64,000 nt of DNA from an uncultured Collinsella sp. (GTDB taxonomy: Bacteria; Actinomycetota; Coriobacteriia; Coriobacteriales; Coriobacteriaceae), in contig CAAGCW010000030.1 of the NCBI GenBank assembly GCA_900768435.1, forward strand, positions 62,001 through 126,000. Direction: 5' to 3'. A model generated the notes under the pieces. The model had not been told where the DNA came from, searched no databases, and was given only the letters and a program-made list of their open reading frames with translations. Of the stretch, positions 24,971-32,771 are shown piece after piece (positions within the stretch are counted from its first letter, which is position 1; the number at the start of each line of letters is the position of its first letter). The translations under genes and the position numbers were made by a program.

Positions 24971-25067
24971 CAACCGGTTGTCCTTATCTTACGGGCGATG
25001 CAAAAAGCTGTGCAACCGGTTGTCCGCTGAACGGTCGATTTGGCCGGATTAACGGTGCAACCGGTTG
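24971..25067 (-). promoter_or_regulatory. ebgA promoter with three CAACCGGTTG operators
   Basis: The 10-bp palindrome CAACCGGTTG occurs at 24971-24980, 25013-25022 and 25058-25067, spaced 42 and 45 bp, close to four helical turns. Read towards ebgA, -35 TTGCAC (25010-25015) lies in the middle operator and -10 TAAGAT (24986-24991) lies 18 bp on, with the first operator right behind it. Apart from these sites and the 27-bp element I see no gene in the 376-bp gap between ebgA and its regulator. Confidence 0.9.
25029..25055 (-). promoter_or_regulatory. 27-bp upstream element, copy 4 (ebgA)
   Basis: CCGTT and CCGTTC direct repeats 21 bp apart on the minus strand. It sits between the middle and outer operators, 13 bp upstream of the -35 box, about one helical turn closer than in the uronate promoters. 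Confidence 0.7.
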
Positions 25068-25311
25068 TACAACCGCGTCACTTATGTCACCCTGAGTATC
25101 GAAACTCAGCGCAAAACATCGTTCTTAAGCTCGTAGGCAACCGCCACGCCCGCTGATATCTCACCCATACGAGACGTATTCGATTGCGGCTTGGTTGCAA
25201 AACGACACCGGCCACCGGATATCATGAACGCTGTTCAGGTGCACTATAGTAAGCTGTATCCGCACCAGCCCGTATCAGTGACAACATCGACCGCATTTTC
25301 CAGGAGACGCC

Positions 25312-26328
25312 ATGACCCAACCAGTTCGCACCGCACCTACGCTTGCCGAGGTTGCCGCAGCTGCCGGCGTGTCGCGCTCCACGGCATCGCGCGCCCTCAA
25401 CGATTCGCCCCGCATTAGCGAGGAAACCAAAAAGCGCGTCCGTGCGGCGGCCAAGGAAGTCAATTTTGTCCCCAACGCTCGTGGCCGAGCGCTCGCTGTC
25501 GGGCGCACGGAAATCATCGCCGTGCTCGTGACCGAGCCCCTGAGTGAACTCTTCAGCGACCCCACCTATAGCGAGTTTTTGAGCGGCATTACCGAGGAAC
25601 TGTCGGAGTCGTCCTATCTGCCCGTTATCTTGCAGGCGTCTTCTATGCATGAGCGCAACCGCGCACGCGAGCACTTTGAGCGCCGCTCGTTCGACGCCGT
25701 GATCGACGTCTCCCCCTACAAGGGCAGCGAGCTGCTCGAGGTGCTGCGCGAGCTGGGCGTACCCACCGTGTTGTGCGGCCAGCTCGAGGGCCACCCCTAT
25801 CGCGACGTGTTCTCGACAGTCTACTCTGACGACGAAGAGGGCGGACGTTTTGCGGCACTCGCTATGAAAGAGCGCGGGCGCAAAGATATCGTCGCCGTGT
25901 TGGGACCGCAAGACAACCCCGCTGTTGTCGACCGCCTGCGCGGCTACCGCGCCGTCTTGGGCGAAGACCTCCCAGACGCAAACGTTATCTATACCGGCTG
26001 GAACAGCGGAGACGGCTATCAGGCCATGCACCAGATCCTCGCGCGTAAGATTGCTTTCGATGGCGTGCTCTGCGGATCGGACCGTATCGCGGCTGGCGTC
26101 ATCACCGCACTCAACGAGGCAGGCCTATCTGTTCCGGCGGACGTTTCTGTCGTCGGCTTCGACGATCACGAGATTGCGGCGTGCTGCGTCCCCGCGCTCA
26201 CGACCGTCCGCCAGCCCCTGCGCGAAGAAGGCCACATGGCCGCCAACATTGCGCTCGACATGATCACGGGCGCCGAGCCCACCACCTCCGTGATGCACAT
26301 GCAGCTAATCCAGAGAGACTCGCTATAA
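25312..26328 (+). CDS. LacI-family repressor of the ebg operon
   Basis: 338 residues. The helix-turn-helix TLAEVAAAAGVSRSTASRALN (residues 10-30) has the standard SRSTASRAL recognition helix, followed by the hinge and a sugar-binding core with FDDHEIAACCVPALTTVRQP near the C-terminus, as in LacI and GalR. Start ATG 25312 follows CAGGAG. It is transcribed away from ebgA, and the CAACCGGTTG palindromes in the shared gap have the central CG of LacI-family operators, so it is the probable repressor of ebgAC, relieved by a galactoside. Confidence 0.92.
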   Translation: MTQPVRTAPTLAEVAAAAGVSRSTASRALNDSPRISEETKKRVRAAAKEVNFVPNARGRALAVGRTEIIAVLVTEPLSELFSDPTYSEFLSGITEELSESSYLPVILQASSMHERNRAREHFERRSFDAVIDVSPYKGSELLEVLRELGVPTVLCGQLEGHPYRDVFSTVYSDDEEGGRFAALAMKERGRKDIVAVLGPQDNPAVVDRLRGYRAVLGEDLPDANVIYTGWNSGDGYQAMHQILARKIAFDGVLCGSDRIAAGVITALNEAGLSVPADVSVVGFDDHEIAACCVPALTTVRQPLREEGHMAANIALDMITGAEPTTSVMHMQLIQRDSL

Positions 26329-26333
26329 GAAAC

Positions 26334-26502
26334 TGGGACAGACTTTCCGCCAGACAGTTGTTGCGAAAAGCCTGCCCCGTTTTGAGTGCTCATTCTGGGG
26401 CACAGTTTCCGTTAGACCGCTCAACCGGAAACTGTGTCCCATTATTTTGCCGAATTCTGGGTCGCGCTTTCCCAGAGGACCCCCTTTGGGAAAGCGCGAC
26501 CC
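26334..26502. repeat. Three tandem stem-loops downstream of the ebg regulator
   Basis: Three fold-back units follow each other: 26334-26378 (imperfect), 26397-26440 (GGCACAGTTTCCG paired with CGGAAACTGTGTC) and 26459-26502 (GGGTCGCGCTTTCCCA paired with TGGGAAAGCGCGACCC). The spacers both end in ATTCTGGG. The stems differ in sequence, so this is a structure-conserved cluster, possibly a REP-like repeat and a bidirectional terminator between convergent genes. Confidence 0.6.
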
Positions 26503-26575
26503 GTTCTGGACGCAGATTCCGGGATGCACTTTCCGCGACGCCCGGTCATCCCATGCCCTCACAACCTCGACGCAT

Positions 26576-26610
26576 AAAAAACGAGGGAAGGCACACGTCC
26601 TTCCCTCGTT
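26576..26610 (-). terminator. Terminator after aspS
   Basis: AACGAGGGAAGG / CCTTCCCTCGTT with a 7-base loop, followed on the minus strand by TTTTTTATG. Confidence 0.92.
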
Positions 26611-26633
26611 GCAAGCAATATGTAGCCGCTCGC

Positions 26634-28421
26634 CTACATCAGGCGCAGGCTAACGTCCTTGAGCTGGGCGCCGCTAACGGCACTCGGGGCGCCCGACATG
26701 AGGTCGGAGCCGCTGGCCGTCTTGGGGAACGCCATGACGTCGCGGATGGAGTCGGAACCGGTGAGCAGCATGCACACGCGGTCCAAGCCCAGGGCGAAGC
26801 CGCCCATCGGGGGCGCACCAAACTTGAGCGCCTCCATGAGGAAGCCGAACTGCGACTCGGCGCGCTCCTCGGTAAAGCCCAGGAGCTTGAGCATGGACAT
26901 CTGCATCTCGGCGTTGTGGATACGCATACCGCCGCCACCGGCCTCAAAGCCGTCCATGACAAAGTCGTAGGTGCACGAACCGGCTGCCAGTGGGTCGGCC
27001 TCGATCTTGGCGATGTCGGTCTCGGTCGGCAGGGTGAAGGGCTGGTGCTCGGCAGCGTAGGCCTTGCGATCCTCGTCCCAGTGGAACAGCGGGAAGTTGA
27101 CGACCCACAGGAAGTCGTGGCCCTCGCGCTTGATCTCGAGCGCATTGGCCATGTGCGAACGCATGCCGCCCAGAATCTCGTCGGAGAGCAGGCGCGGGCC
27201 GGCGGCGAACATCACAAGGTCGCCGGGCTCGACGTCCATGCGCTCGCGCAGGGCTGCCATCTCCTCGTCCGAGAAGAACTTGACGATGGGGCTGTTGATA
27301 GAGCCGTCCTCGCGGAAGGCGATCCAGGCCAGACCCTTGGCGCCAAACGTGGAGGCCACGCCGGCGAGCTTATCGATCTTGGCACGGGCCCAGGCACCGG
27401 CACCCTTGGCGTTGATGGCCTTGACGACAGAGCCCTCCTCGTTCGCGGCGGTCGCGAAGACCTTGAACTTGGAGTTGGCAAAGATGTCGGTCAGGTCGAC
27501 CAGGTGCATGCCGTAGCGGGTATCGGGCTTGTCGGAGCCATAGGTGTCCATGGCCTCCCAATAATCCATGCGGCGCAGCGGCGTGGGCATCTCGACGCCC
27601 ATGCGGCCGAAGGCATCGGACAGGACCTCTTCGAGTGCGCTCATGACATCGTTCTGGTCCACGAAGGACATCTCGATATCGACCTGGGTGAACTCGGGCT
27701 GACGGTCGGCACGCAGGTCCTCGTCGCGGAAGCACTTGGCAACCTGGTAGTAGCGCTCAACGCCACCGACCATGAGCAGCTGCTTCAGGAGCTGCGGGGA
27801 CTGCGGCAGGGCGTAGAAGTTGCCCGGTTGAATACGGCTGGGAACGATGAAGTCGCGAGCGCCCTCGGGCGTGGACTTAAACAGGGAGGGCGTCTCGACC
27901 TCCATGAACTCACGGTTGTGCAGCGCCTCGCGAATGGCAAAGGTGAAGTCGGAGCGTAGCTTGAGGTTGGCCATCATCTCGGGACGACGGAGGTCCAGAT
28001 AGCGATAGCGCAGACGGGTGTCCTCGCTGGTCTCGATGCCGTCCTCGATCTGGAACGGCGGGGTGACGGAGGTGTTGAGTACCTCGGCGTGGTCGGTCAG
28101 GACCTCGATCTCGCCGGTCGCGAGCTTGGCGTTGGTGGTCTCCTCGCCACGGGCGCGCACGACGCCGTGAATCTTGATGGGCCACTCGGGACGCATGGTC
28201 TCGGCGATCTTGAAGGCATCGCCGTCGGAGTGCTCGGGGTCGAAGGTGAGCTGCGTGATGCCCTCGCGGTCGCGAAGGTCGCAAAAGATTAGGCCGCCGT
28301 GGTCGCGGCGACGGCTCACCCAACCGGTGAGGGTGACCTCTTCGCCCACGTTCTCGCGGCGAAGCTCGCCGCAGGTACGGGTGTGCATGGAATGCTCGTC
28401 GATGGGACGGGTCTGGCTCAT
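26634..28421 (-). CDS. aspS: Aspartyl-tRNA synthetase (bacterial type)
   Basis: 595 residues. An N-terminal OB-fold anticodon-binding domain (TRTCGELRRENVGEEVTLTGWVSRRRDHGG) is followed by the class II catalytic core with motif 2 (FRDEDLRADRQPEFTQVD), an inserted GAD domain of the bacterial form, and motif 3 (GGFALGLDRV). It charges tRNA-Asp, or tRNA-Asp and tRNA-Asn in species using the indirect route; the sequence alone does not separate these. Start ATG 28421 has AAGGAGG upstream. Single gene with a terminator. Confidence 0.97.
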   Translation of the reverse strand: MSQTRPIDEHSMHTRTCGELRRENVGEEVTLTGWVSRRRDHGGLIFCDLRDREGITQLTFDPEHSDGDAFKIAETMRPEWPIKIHGVVRARGEETTNAKLATGEIEVLTDHAEVLNTSVTPPFQIEDGIETSEDTRLRYRYLDLRRPEMMANLKLRSDFTFAIREALHNREFMEVETPSLFKSTPEGARDFIVPSRIQPGNFYALPQSPQLLKQLLMVGGVERYYQVAKCFRDEDLRADRQPEFTQVDIEMSFVDQNDVMSALEEVLSDAFGRMGVEMPTPLRRMDYWEAMDTYGSDKPDTRYGMHLVDLTDIFANSKFKVFATAANEEGSVVKAINAKGAGAWARAKIDKLAGVASTFGAKGLAWIAFREDGSINSPIVKFFSDEEMAALRERMDVEPGDLVMFAAGPRLLSDEILGGMRSHMANALEIKREGHDFLWVVNFPLFHWDEDRKAYAAEHQPFTLPTETDIAKIEADPLAAGSCTYDFVMDGFEAGGGGMRIHNAEMQMSMLKLLGFTEERAESQFGFLMEALKFGAPPMGGFALGLDRVCMLLTGSDSIRDVMAFPKTASGSDLMSGAPSAVSGAQLKDVSLRLM

Positions 28422-28677
28422 ACCAGTGATCCTCCTTTATGGATCTGTGTCGCCCCGTGTCGTTCCGGGCGGCGTCGTACAGATTCGCCCGACCTGCGTA
28501 AACCGCGCAGCCGGACATGGCGTTCTATCTTATCGCACCCGCGTCGTTGTACCGCGAAAAAGTAGCTCTTGCCCAAAGACTTGACGGAGACGAAACAATT
28601 GAAGCGCTGCAGGCGTCGCCATGGCGCACTGCGTGCGACAATGTGCCCCAATACCACTGCACTCGGAAAGGCCCAAC

Positions 28678-29313
28678 ATGACTGCACGCCTCATCGTTAT
28701 GGATATCGACTCCACCCTCATCAACCAGGAGGTTATCGACTTGTTGGGCGAGGAGGCAGGCGTGGGCGAGCAAGTTGCACGGATCACCGAACGCGCGATG
28801 CGCGGCGAGCTCGACTTTAAGCAGGCACTCGAGAAGCGCGTGGGACTGCTCGCCGGCTTGGACGAGAGCGTGTTCGAGCGCACCTTTGAGCGCGTGACGT
28901 TTACCCCCGGCGCGCTGGAGCTTGTGCGCTCGGCACACAGCAAGGGCTGGAAGGTCGGCGTGGTGAGCGGCGGCTTCCACGAGGTCGCCGATAAGATCGT
29001 GGCCGCCGCGGGCATCGATTTTTGCCTGGCCAACCGCCTGGAAGTCGTAGACGGCAAGCTCACCGGTAAGCTGGCGGCAGACATTGTGACCAAGGAGTCC
29101 AAGCTCATCCAGCTGCTGGATTGGGCCGTCGAGTGCGGTGTCGATATGGCCCACACCGTCGCGATCGGCGACGGCGCCAATGACATCCCCATGATTCAGG
29201 CCGCGGGCACCGGCATCGCGTTTTGCGCCAAGCCCAAGACGCGCGAGGCCGCCCCGTTTGCCATCGACGAGCGCAACCTGATGCTCGCCATGGACATCAT
29301 CCTGCGCGACTAG
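28678..29313 (+). CDS. serB: Phosphoserine phosphatase (HAD family)
   Basis: 211 residues with all four HAD motifs: DIDSTL (Asp9 nucleophile, Asp11), SGG in VVSGGFHEVADKI, the Lys in TKESK and GDGANDIPM. The sequence follows SerB, which makes L-serine from phosphoserine. Start ATG 28678 follows GGAAAGG; a reading that starts at 28621 has no ribosome site. It lies alone between aspS, transcribed divergently, and the lar operon. Confidence 0.9.
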   Translation: MTARLIVMDIDSTLINQEVIDLLGEEAGVGEQVARITERAMRGELDFKQALEKRVGLLAGLDESVFERTFERVTFTPGALELVRSAHSKGWKVGVVSGGFHEVADKIVAAAGIDFCLANRLEVVDGKLTGKLAADIVTKESKLIQLLDWAVECGVDMAHTVAIGDGANDIPMIQAAGTGIAFCAKPKTREAAPFAIDERNLMLAMDIILRD

Positions 29314-29378
29314 GCGATTCACCGAGTCGATCCATCTAGTCGATCCAGCTAACAACAGAATCGAATCCTCTATGTCTA

Positions 29379-29432
29379 GTTTCCGAACAATTTTTTTCTA
29401 ATGTTCGGAAACTGCCTCTCGAGTGCTAGACT
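29379..29432 (+). promoter_or_regulatory. larB promoter with inverted-repeat operator
   Basis: GTTTCCGAACA (29379-29389) and TGTTCGGAAAC (29402-29412) form a perfect 11-bp inverted repeat with a 12-bp spacer. TTCGGA (29404-29409) can be the -35 box and TAGACT (29427-29432), 17 bp on, the -10. The TetR-type protein at the end of this operon is a natural candidate to bind here. Confidence 0.7.
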
Positions 29433-29455
29433 CTGCACCGTCGAAGGGAACATAT

Positions 29456-30238
29456 ATGGATAAGCGAGATCTTGAGCAGTTGCTGAGCGATGTTGCCAGC
29501 GGAAGCGTTGCACCTGCCGCCGCCCTCACACGCATCCAGACGGCGCCGACCACCGACCTGGGCTTTGCGCAGCTCGATCTTTCACGCGGAGTACGCCAGG
29601 GAGCCGGCGAGGTTGTCTACGGCGCCGGTAAAACCGCGGAGCAGATTGCCGCCATTATCGAGGCGCTGCGCGATGCCGGCCAGGAGCGCATCCTGGTCAC
29701 GCGTCTGGACGCAAAAAAGGCAGCCCGCACCTCGGAGCTTCTTGGCGCCAACATCGACCTGGGATATGTCCCGGACGTGCAGCTCGCCCTGGTGGGCGGC
29801 AAGCCCTCCCCCACCGGCAACGGACGCATCGTCGTCGCCTGCGCCGGCACGAGCGACCTGCCCGTCGCCGAGGAGGCCGCATTGACGGCCGAGTTCTATG
29901 GCAACGAGGTCGACCGCCTCTACGACGTGGGCGTCGCCGGCCTGCACCGCCTGCTCGCGCATGCCGAGGAACTTGCCCAGGCGCAGGTGGTCATCGCCAT
30001 CGCCGGCATGGAAGGCGCCCTGGCGAGCGTTATCGGAGGCCTGGTGAGCTGTCCGGTCATCGCCGTTCCCACCAGCGTCGGATATGGTGCGAGTTTTGGT
30101 GGCGTGGCCGCACTGCTCGCCATGCTCAACTCCTGCGCCAGCGGCGTTTCGGTCGTAAATATCGACAACGGCTTTGGCGCCGCCTACCAAGCAAGTCTTA
30201 TCAATCATCTGAGCGCCGGCACGCCCTGCGCCCGCTAA
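29456..30238 (+). CDS. larB: LarB, pyridinium-3,5-biscarboxylate synthase for the nickel pincer cofactor
   Basis: 260 residues. The C-terminal two-thirds is the AIR-carboxylase-like (PurE-type) domain: GRIVVACAGTSDLPVAEEAALTAEFYGNEVDRLYDVGVAGLHRLL and GMEGALASVIGGLVSCPVIAVPTSVGYGASFGG. LarB carboxylates and hydrolyses nicotinate adenine dinucleotide, the first step towards the Ni-pincer nucleotide of lactate racemase. Start ATG 29456 follows GAAGGGA. larC begins ten bases after its stop codon. Confidence 0.93.
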   Translation: MDKRDLEQLLSDVASGSVAPAAALTRIQTAPTTDLGFAQLDLSRGVRQGAGEVVYGAGKTAEQIAAIIEALRDAGQERILVTRLDAKKAARTSELLGANIDLGYVPDVQLALVGGKPSPTGNGRIVVACAGTSDLPVAEEAALTAEFYGNEVDRLYDVGVAGLHRLLAHAEELAQAQVVIAIAGMEGALASVIGGLVSCPVIAVPTSVGYGASFGGVAALLAMLNSCASGVSVVNIDNGFGAAYQASLINHLSAGTPCAR

Positions 30239-30248
30239 GGAGCATTCC

Positions 30249-31157
30249 ATGTCAAACCATCAGCACACGCTTATCATCGACGGCACCTCGGGCATCAGCG
30301 GCGACATGACCGTCGCGGCCCTGCTCGACCTGGGCGCCAGCGAGGAGCACCTGCGCGAGCAGCTCGCCACGCTGCCGGTCGACGGCTTTTCGATTGCCGT
30401 GACACGCGTCAACAAGCATGGCATCGATGCCTGCGACTTCGACGTGCAGCTTGCTCAGGAGCTCGAGAACCACGATCACGACATGGCCTGGCTCTACGGC
30501 AACGAATCGGCTGCCGAGCACGCACACGAGAATGAGCACCATCACTGCCACGAGCACGAGCATGGGCACGACCACGAGCATAGGCACGACCACGACCATG
30601 ACCACGAGGGTCATCATCATGCCCACCATCATCACCACCGCTCCTTGGCAGACGTCACCGCCATCATCGACGGTTCGCAGCTGAGTGACGGCGCCAAGCG
30701 TCGGGCGCTTGCCATCTTCACCGCGCTCGCCGCCGCCGAGGCCAAGGCCCACGGCAAAACGCCCGAGACCGTCATGTTCCACGAGGTGGGCGCCGTCGAC
30801 TCCATCGTCGACGTCTGCTCGGTCGCCATCTGCCTCGACGACTTGGGCGTTGAGAACATAGCGGTCGAATCGCTCTCCGAGGGCCACGGAACCATCCACT
30901 GCGCCCACGGTCTCATGCCCATTCCCGTCCCCGCTGTCGTCAACCTGTGCCAGGCGGGCAATATCGCCCTCACGCCCGCACCGGTTACCGGCGAGCTCGT
31001 GACGCCCACGGGCGCCGCCATTGTCGCCGCGTTGCGCACATCCGACCAGCTGCCCTCGCGCTACCGCATCGAAGCCGTCGGTTACGGTGCCGGCAAGCGC
31101 CCCTACGAGGGCTGCTCCGGCACACTCCGCTGCCTGCTCGTTCACGCGGACGCTTAG
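30249..31157 (+). CDS. larC: LarC, first domain only (nickel insertion for the pincer cofactor)
   Basis: 302 residues. It starts with the LarC1 motif HTLIIDGTSGISGDMTVAALLDLGA, has FHEVGAVDSIVDV and TPTGAAIVAAL, and ends at GYGAGKRPYEGCSGTLRCLL, where full LarC proteins go on for another 140 or so residues (LarC2). The stop codon is followed two bases later by the next gene, and neither other frame continues as LarC2. Residues 91-130 are a His-rich loop with 23 His in 40 residues, suited to binding nickel. LarC inserts nickel into the LarE product in a CTP-dependent reaction, and LarC2 is part of the known enzyme, so this one is either complemented elsewhere or works differently. Confidence 0.9.
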   Translation: MSNHQHTLIIDGTSGISGDMTVAALLDLGASEEHLREQLATLPVDGFSIAVTRVNKHGIDACDFDVQLAQELENHDHDMAWLYGNESAAEHAHENEHHHCHEHEHGHDHEHRHDHDHDHEGHHHAHHHHHRSLADVTAIIDGSQLSDGAKRRALAIFTALAAAEAKAHGKTPETVMFHEVGAVDSIVDVCSVAICLDDLGVENIAVESLSEGHGTIHCAHGLMPIPVPAVVNLCQAGNIALTPAPVTGELVTPTGAAIVAALRTSDQLPSRYRIEAVGYGAGKRPYEGCSGTLRCLLVHADA

Positions 31158-31159
31158 CC

Positions 31160-31699
31160 ATGGATGCCCGCAAGGCGAAAAGCCGTGCCGCCATCGTCTC
31201 GGCATTCTCCGAGCTCCTGCGCGAGGAAGATTACGGCAAGATCACCGTCGGCGATATCATCGTACGCGCCCACGTGGGCCGCGCGACGTTCTACGGACTC
31301 TTCAAGAGTAAGGACGACCTGCTGGCCGAACTCGTGGTCGACATCTGCACCCACGCGCTCGACGATGACGGCACGCCCCTCGACGACCCGCTCGTACAGG
31401 TCGAGCATATCCTCAACAACCTCTGGGAACGCCGTCAGGGTGTGAGGGCCCTCGTAGCCGGCGCCGGTTCACGCGTCTTCGCCGACAGCCTGCGCAAGGC
31501 CATCATGTCGCGCGCAGCCGAAACCGTCCCGGCAGACCCCGCAGGCCCCGCCGGCACCATGGACCGCAGTTTCCTACTACACCACATAGCCTCAAGCTTC
31601 GTAGCCACCGTCCAATGGTGGGCCTGGCACAACTTCCAGTCCAACAAAGCCGAAGTAGCCAAAGACTACCTCTCAGCCATAAAACCCCTCTTCACCTAA
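31160..31699 (+). CDS. TetR-type transcriptional regulator
   Basis: 179 residues. The N-terminal helix-turn-helix is typical of TetR proteins: AIVSAFSELLREEDYGKITVGDIIVRAHVGRATFYGLFKSKDDLLAEL. The C-terminal part is helical with WWAWH near the end and is likely to bind a ligand. Its ATG lies two bases after the larC stop, so it belongs to the larB-larC transcript. The larB promoter palindrome is the obvious candidate operator. The ligand is unknown; lactate or a cofactor intermediate is a guess. Confidence 0.85.
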   Translation: MDARKAKSRAAIVSAFSELLREEDYGKITVGDIIVRAHVGRATFYGLFKSKDDLLAELVVDICTHALDDDGTPLDDPLVQVEHILNNLWERRQGVRALVAGAGSRVFADSLRKAIMSRAAETVPADPAGPAGTMDRSFLLHHIASSFVATVQWWAWHNFQSNKAEVAKDYLSAIKPLFT

Positions 31700-31839
31700 C
31701 CAAGCCCCCAACCCAAAGCACCATCCCATCCCAAAGTCTCACCCCCATCCCAGAGCGCCTAAAAGCAAAGCGCCCCTCACATCCAAATTTTCAGATATAT
31801 TTGTTGGGTTGCTTGCTCGAACACAGCCAAGATAGCCCA

Positions 31840-31966
31840 GGGCCCGGTAAGGGTTACCTTCCCGACGCATTCCGCAGGACGCAAGAAGCTCCCGCCGCAC
31901 GAAGTGCGCAGCGGGAGCTTCTTGCATGTCCGAGGACGCGGCGGAAAGTTAACCTATGCCGGGCCC
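31840..31966 (+). repeat. 127-bp fold-back element A1
   Basis: Outer arms GGGCCCGG and CCGGGCCC close a long imperfect stem. The top is a near-perfect stem GCAAGAAGCTCCCGC / GCGGGAGCTTCTTGC. The internal motif TCC-GCA-G faces C-GA-GGA. It begins 25 bases beyond the larD stop codon, between convergent transcripts, and has the same length as A2 at 34319 but different stem sequences. The rest of 31700-31990 shows nothing else. Confidence 0.7.
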
Positions 31967-31990
31967 GGACGTTATAATAGCTGCCTTCGA

Positions 31991-32722
31991 CTAGAACATG
32001 CCCAAGAAACCATGCACAAACAGCGCAGCCACAATAGCGCCGACAAACGGTGCAATGCCAGGGACAAGCAGGCCATACTTCCAGTTGTTGTCGGCCTTGT
32101 TCTTAATCGGCAGCACCTGATAGGCAAGGCGAGGACCAAGGTCACGTGCCTGGTTCATGGCGAAGCCGGTGATGCCGCCCATGCCCATGCCAACGGCCCA
32201 AACAATCAGGCCGACGCAGATAGCGAGCATCAAAACGTTCTCACCGGCACGGCTCGCAGCAGCAAGGATGGCGCTGATGAATACGAAAGTGCAGATGGCC
32301 TCGCAGAAGAAGTTGCGGGCATAGTTCGTGCCCTCGGTGGTGGGGTTGGTCGAGAAGATGTTGCGCTGGGCAATGGGATCGACAACGCCCTCGGATGCCT
32401 TGAACTCATCGGCATACATAAACCAAGCGATCACGGCGCCCACAAAGCCGCCGAGCATATCGGCAAGCATAAAGGGGATGCAATTGCCCCACGGCACCAG
32501 GCCAACAATGCACTGGGCAAGCACCATGGCGGGGTTCATGCACACGGCGCCGCCAAAGGTAAACAGGCAGACCGAAATGCCAAAAGACCAGGTGGTGATG
32601 GCAAACATGTGGCCGGAGCCCTGATACTTGGTACCCTTGAGCACGGTATCGCAGTGCACACCCACGCCAAAGACGATCATGAGGGCCGTCGCGCCGAATT
32701 CGCAGAGGAGTTTGGTAAGCAT
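31991..32722 (-). CDS. larD: LarD-like aquaglyceroporin-family channel
   Basis: 243 residues, six membrane segments, major intrinsic protein family. The first pore motif is normal (MNPA, Asn63-Pro-Ala). The second reads Asn190-Gln-Ala-Arg-Asp where almost all relatives have N-P-A-R-D. Linkage to larA 49 bp upstream matches Lactobacillus plantarum, where LarD is a lactic acid channel. The protein probably lets lactic acid cross the membrane for the racemase; glycerol is an alternative. Start ATG 32722, same strand as larA. Confidence 0.85.
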   Translation of the reverse strand: MLTKLLCEFGATALMIVFGVGVHCDTVLKGTKYQGSGHMFAITTWSFGISVCLFTFGGAVCMNPAMVLAQCIVGLVPWGNCIPFMLADMLGGFVGAVIAWFMYADEFKASEGVVDPIAQRNIFSTNPTTEGTNYARNFFCEAICTFVFISAILAAASRAGENVLMLAICVGLIVWAVGMGMGGITGFAMNQARDLGPRLAYQVLPIKNKADNNWKYGLLVPGIAPFVGAIVAALFVHGFLGMF

Positions 32723-32771
32723 AGAACCTTATCTTTCTTGTCGGTTATAAACGATTCGTTTAAGTCGCGCG

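Noticed and set aside
30249..31160. A programmed frameshift making full LarC
   Set aside because: I checked the frames near the end of larC. The TetR gene starts two bases after the stop and no LarC2-like protein sequence follows, so there is nothing to shift into.
31840..31966. Element A1 as an ordinary rho-independent terminator
   Set aside because: The structure is far longer than a terminator, lacks a T-run on either strand and shares internal motifs with A2.
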